Assembly: GCF_011761985.1 (NCBI RefSeq)
Contig: NZ_JAASQT010000008.1
Span: 1 to 64,000, forward strand
Source of the DNA: Brevundimonas terrae
Lineage (GTDB): Bacteria; Pseudomonadota; Alphaproteobacteria; Caulobacterales; Caulobacteraceae
Direction of reading: 5' to 3'
DNA length: 64,000 nt
Below, piece by piece: positions 60,698 through 64,000 of this stretch; positions within the stretch are counted from its first letter, which is position 1, and each line of letters starts with the position of its first letter. The position numbers and the translations under genes were made by a program. Under the pieces are notes generated by a model, which made no database searches, was not told the DNA's origin, and worked only from the letters and a program-made list of their open reading frames with translations.

Positions 60698-61792
60698 TTG
60701 CGCAAATTACTGAAAGTGGCAGCTATAGCCTTAGTCACAGTTGTCGCTTTTTTCTGCATTTTTGTGGGCTGGCAAATTAGCCTTCAATACTCTCGTTTTG
60801 AGGATCGCACTGACCCTCAACTCGGTTCGTTGATCGAAGGAATTGCGACCTCGGATGCTCTTTGGATCTTGGGTTCCAGTGGACAGGTCGTCAGGATAAA
60901 CCGCAGATCGGGCGAACGTAGCCTCCTGTCTAAAGGCACCATAGACATAGTGGCCGATGGCCAACGTTTATGGGCCTTATCAAAAACCGCCGAAGGTTCG
61001 TGGCAAGTTACCGATCTTCGCAATCCGAATGAGCCAGCCATTTCTGTCTCTCGAGACACAGCACCCATTGTGCTGTTCTCGACTTCGGCAGGGCCGGCTG
61101 TACTCACTTCGAATAAAGTTCTGTTGCCTGCACCAGACGGTTGGTCTCCCCTTCCTCTGAGCGAAACGATTTTTGAGGGAGCCACAGCATTCAGCCCATC
61201 AGACAAAGTGCTCTACGTCGGTTATGACCATGGCGAATTCGGTGGTGGCTTGCGTCAGATTAATTTGAACAACGGACAGGTCTCGATCATCGAAGATACG
61301 CCTGACTCACGTCAAACCCTGCAATCATGCCAGGGGCTTATGAACACCGGTTGCGACCCTGTGGTCAGGATCATGTCTGATCCACAACAACCGGATTGCA
61401 TCCTTGCAGGCACCAACCAGTCTCATTTAGGCATGTATGATGGTGTCGTTGTAAAGGTTTGCGGCCAAACTCTTGCGCCGGTCTTTTCGCGAGAACTGTG
61501 GACGCTGGACAAGCTAACTTCCGGACCTAATCGAACTTGGGCTTTCAACACCCTGACGCCAGTCCGCAATGGTTGGGTCGCCGTCGGCCACACCCGCTAT
61601 GCACGCGCCGCATATTCAGCGGCTTCCACTTCGCCAAAGATAAAGATGTCAGCCTTCCCCCGCTTGGGTGATCTTGGAAACCTGAAAGTCTCCAAAGACA
61701 TTGATGGCGTCATTTTCGTCGAGACTTATTGCTGTGCATACTATGGCCTAAAGAAACAACGCTGGATCATCGCTCTGCCTGTCATGAACTAA
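60698..61792 (+). CDS. Unrecognised protein with one N-terminal membrane segment, lower GC
   Basis: 364 residues from a TTG start. One hydrophobic helix (about 7-28, VAAIALVTVVAFFCIFVGWQI) suggests a membrane-anchored or exported protein. The rest looks like short beta blades (IATSDALWILGSSGQVVRINRRSG, DIVADGQRLWALSK, GGGLRQINLNNGQVSII), compatible with a beta-propeller. Pairs of cysteines (SCQGLMNTGC, ETYCCAYYG) may form disulfides. The GC content and use of TTA, AAA and ATT codons differ from the surrounding genes, which points to recent acquisition. I know no family for it. Confidence 0.6.
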   Translation: MRKLLKVAAIALVTVVAFFCIFVGWQISLQYSRFEDRTDPQLGSLIEGIATSDALWILGSSGQVVRINRRSGERSLLSKGTIDIVADGQRLWALSKTAEGSWQVTDLRNPNEPAISVSRDTAPIVLFSTSAGPAVLTSNKVLLPAPDGWSPLPLSETIFEGATAFSPSDKVLYVGYDHGEFGGGLRQINLNNGQVSIIEDTPDSRQTLQSCQGLMNTGCDPVVRIMSDPQQPDCILAGTNQSHLGMYDGVVVKVCGQTLAPVFSRELWTLDKLTSGPNRTWAFNTLTPVRNGWVAVGHTRYARAAYSAASTSPKIKMSAFPRLGDLGNLKVSKDIDGVIFVETYCCAYYGLKKQRWIIALPVMN

Positions 61793-61887
61793 GGCGCAAG
61801 GATTAACACAGCTTGCAACTCTCTATGGCGCGCGCACCCCACACCCTCTAGTTTGCGCTGCCCGCTTCCGTTCGGGGCATCCGTGTT

Positions 61888-64000
61888 GTGAACTTCCGGT
61901 CGGTGCGTTTGGCCTTTTCCAAATCAAAATCAGGTTTTGTGCGCTGGGTACATGCGCTTGTGGCGTCGGCACTACTGGTGCTGGCCGCGCCTGCATGGGC
62001 CGAGGTTCCGCAAAGCCGCCTTGTGATCGGTGTGCCGTTGGAGCCGCCGCATCTGGACCCGACATCGGGAGCGGCGGCGGCGATTGACGAAGTGGTCTAT
62101 GCCAATGTGTTCGAGGGTCTGACGCGACTGACGCCCAATGGCACGGTGGCCCCGTCGCTGGCTGAAAGCTGGAGCGCGTCGCCCGATGGCCTGTCGTGGA
62201 CGTTTCGCCTGAAGCATGGCGTAACCTTCAACGACGGTACGGCCTTTAATGCAGAAACCGTGCGGTTCTCTCTAATGCGGATCGTTGCCGCTGGCTCGAC
62301 CAATGCCCAGAAGGCGTTGTTTGCGCCCGTCCGCGATGTTCAGGTGATCGATCCCGCAACCGTGGTGATCCATCTGTCGCGGCCTGTTGCCAACCTGCCC
62401 TATCTGTTGGCGTGGGGCGATGCGGCGATGGTGTCGCCCCAAAGCGCCGCCACCAATGGCACGCGCCCTGTGGGGACCGGCCTCTATACCCTGTCGCGCT
62501 GGCAGCGCGGGGGCGAGTTGGAACTGGTACGCCGCGAAGATTATTGGGGTCGCGCGCCGCAAACCCAGCGCCTGACCTTCCGCTTTATAGGTGATCCCGC
62601 CGCCGCCTTTGCTGCGGTGCGGGCGGGCGATGTGGATGCCTTTCCCAACTATCCGGCCCCTGAAACCATTGGTGAGCTAAAACGCGATCCGGCATTGGTG
62701 GTCACGCAAGGCCTGTCCGAGGGCAAGGTCATCATGGCGATGAACAATGCCCGCGCCCCGTTCAACGACATTCGCGTGCGCCGCGCCCTGTCCTATGCCA
62801 TCGACCGTCAGGCCGTCATTGACGGGGCCATGTTCGGTTTCGGCCAACCGATCGGCAGCCATTATTCGCGTCAGGCCGAGGGCTATGTCGATCTGACGGG
62901 CCGCTACCCGCACGATGTCGCCAAGGCGCGGCGATTACTGACGGATGCGGGCTATCCGAACGGCCTGGACGCCACCCTTCGCATCCCGCCGCGCCCCTAT
63001 GCCCGTCGCAGCGCCGAGGTGCTGGTGAACCAACTGGCCGCCGCCAATGTGCGCGTAAAGGTCGAGACTCTGGAATGGGCGCAGTGGCTGGATCAGGTCT
63101 TTGGTCGCAAACAGTTCGACCTGACCATTGTCGAGCATGTCGAGCCGATGGATTACGACATCTATGGCCGCACGGACTATTATTTCGGCTATAACAACCC
63201 CGCCTTCGACGCCCTTTTGGCCGCTGTAAACACCGCGCCTGACGAGGCGACGCGCTTGTCGCTGCTGGGCGATCTGCAACGCAAGATTGCCGATGATGCG
63301 GTCAATGTTTTCCTGTTCCAGTCCGCTCGTATCGGTGTGCATAAGGCGGGCATAAACGGCATCTGGATCAATGCCCCCATCGCCGCCAACGACATGACGG
63401 GCGTGACGCAATCGGGCATTGCGCGAGGCACAGCTAATGCACCCAATACCAAAACCCTGCCGTGGCACTGGATCGGTTTTGGTCTGCTGGCCGCCCTTCT
63501 GGCCTTCAGCGCGCATCGTCTCGGCGCGGCATGGACAGCCAAAAAAGTGGCGGGCCATACGGCAACACTTTTGGCCGCATCGGTTGTCATCTTTGCCCTG
63601 TTACAGGTCCTGCCCGGTGATCCTGCCGCCTATATGATGGGCCTGAATGCCAGCCCCGAAGCGGTTGCTACCCTCAGACAGCAGATGGGTCTGGATGGGC
63701 CGATTATCGCCCGCTACCTGTCATGGGTTGGTGGTCTGTTCAGCGGTGATTTCGGCACCAGCTACACCTATCAAACCCCTGTGGCGGGCCTGATCTTCGA
63801 GCGCCTGTCCGTATCGCTGCCGCTGGCGATTTCCGCCCTGATCGCGTCGGTTCTGATCGCCCTGCCTGTCGGGGTACTGGCCGCCCGATATCGTGGAAAG
63901 ACACTGGATACCGGCCTGATCGGTCTGATGCAGGCAGGGATCGCCATACCGAACTTCTGGCTGGGCCTGTTGCTGATCCTGCTGTTCTCGGTGGGTCTCG
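61888..64000 (+). CDS. Fused ABC-transporter substrate-binding protein and permease, peptide/nickel type (runs off the right edge)
   Basis: One uninterrupted frame from a GTG at 61888 to the window end. A signal peptide (VRWVHALVASALLVLAAPAWA) is followed by a family 5 (DppA/OppA-like) binding protein of about 480 residues: VFEGLTRLTPNGTVAPSLAE, WTFRLKHGVTFNDGTAFNAE, RRALSYAIDRQAV. Instead of a stop, the frame continues through a helix at about 525-545 (WHWIGFGLLAALLAFSAHRL) into a DppB-like permease: FALLQVLPGDPAAYMMG, LRQQMGLDGPIIARYLSWV, GDFGTSYTYQTPV. The permease is cut at the window edge before its EAA loop. The start is uncertain (GTG at 61903 or 61939 are alternatives). In the usual systems these are separate genes. 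Confidence 0.85.
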   Translation, partial: MNFRSVRLAFSKSKSGFVRWVHALVASALLVLAAPAWAEVPQSRLVIGVPLEPPHLDPTSGAAAAIDEVVYANVFEGLTRLTPNGTVAPSLAESWSASPDGLSWTFRLKHGVTFNDGTAFNAETVRFSLMRIVAAGSTNAQKALFAPVRDVQVIDPATVVIHLSRPVANLPYLLAWGDAAMVSPQSAATNGTRPVGTGLYTLSRWQRGGELELVRREDYWGRAPQTQRLTFRFIGDPAAAFAAVRAGDVDAFPNYPAPETIGELKRDPALVVTQGLSEGKVIMAMNNARAPFNDIRVRRALSYAIDRQAVIDGAMFGFGQPIGSHYSRQAEGYVDLTGRYPHDVAKARRLLTDAGYPNGLDATLRIPPRPYARRSAEVLVNQLAAANVRVKVETLEWAQWLDQVFGRKQFDLTIVEHVEPMDYDIYGRTDYYFGYNNPAFDALLAAVNTAPDEATRLSLLGDLQRKIADDAVNVFLFQSARIGVHKAGINGIWINAPIAANDMTGVTQSGIARGTANAPNTKTLPWHWIGFGLLAALLAFSAHRLGAAWTAKKVAGHTATLLAASVVIFALLQVLPGDPAAYMMGLNASPEAVATLRQQMGLDGPIIARYLSWVGGLFSGDFGTSYTYQTPVAGLIFERLSVSLPLAISALIASVLIALPVGVLAARYRGKTLDTGLIGLMQAGIAIPNFWLGLLLILLFSVGL

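Overview
The window reads as a chromosomal segment of an alphaproteobacterium, most likely a member of the Caulobacteraceae. The reasons are the many TonB-dependent receptors, the gene orders tuf-tRNA-Gly-tRNA-Tyr/rlmB, bamD-recN and prs-rplY-pth-ychF, the petABC operon beside trmL and hemF, and the pcc-mut operon with a divergent ScfR/PrpR-type regulator. GC looks close to 60 percent by eye, which would suit an Asticcacaulis-like genome better than Brevundimonas or Caulobacter; that genus guess is weak. I see no prophage, insertion sequence, CRISPR array or rRNA. No gap between genes exceeds 300 bases; the largest (about 265 and 292 bases) are described below.

Layout. 1-570: the 5' end of tuf and two tRNA genes on the minus strand. 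749-3769: rlmB, an APH(6)-like kinase, a TerC membrane protein and a rhodanese on the plus strand. 3831-10965: a minus-strand run of a 2OG-Fe(II) oxygenase, metG, a MATE exporter, a DUF1489 protein, recN and bamD. 11129-19690: prs, a lipoprotein, rplY, pth, a copper-chaperone-like lipoprotein and ychF on the plus strand, with a tandem DUF4139 pair on the minus strand. 19819-24497: a metY-type sulfhydrylase, then a Fur-box-controlled TonB-dependent receptor with a DUF6607-like partner. 24763-28071: two paralogous M28 peptidases. 28213-30958: the cytochrome bc1 operon. 31163-39189: trmL, a small lipoprotein, an M19 dipeptidase, hemF, a hybrid histidine kinase, a glutamine amidotransferase, rlmJ and a small phage-related protein.

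39228-41485: kbl-tdh, the threonine to glycine route. 41539-47385: an MliC-type lipoprotein, a probable Zur-controlled zinc receptor with a histidine-rich loop, and an outer-membrane receptor with a Gly/Arg-rich insertion. 47440-54918: the complete propionyl-CoA to succinyl-CoA operon pccB-pccA-mutA-mutB-mce, facing its regulator across an intergenic region with two mirror-image 13-bp sites. 56750-60609: a further TonB-dependent receptor behind an 11-bp palindrome, then a PhoD-type phosphatase. 60698-64000: an unrecognised lower-GC gene, and an open-ended gene fusing a peptide-type ABC substrate-binding protein to its permease.

The accessory functions are mainly uptake across the outer membrane (four receptor-type barrels, each with a different probable control) and carbon use (propionate, threonine, peptides). 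The most unusual items are the binding-protein/permease fusion, the symmetric operator pair of the propionate operon with a possibly related palindrome before a receptor, and the TonB-box-like motif inside a DUF4139 protein. No decisive new defence or mobile system was found.
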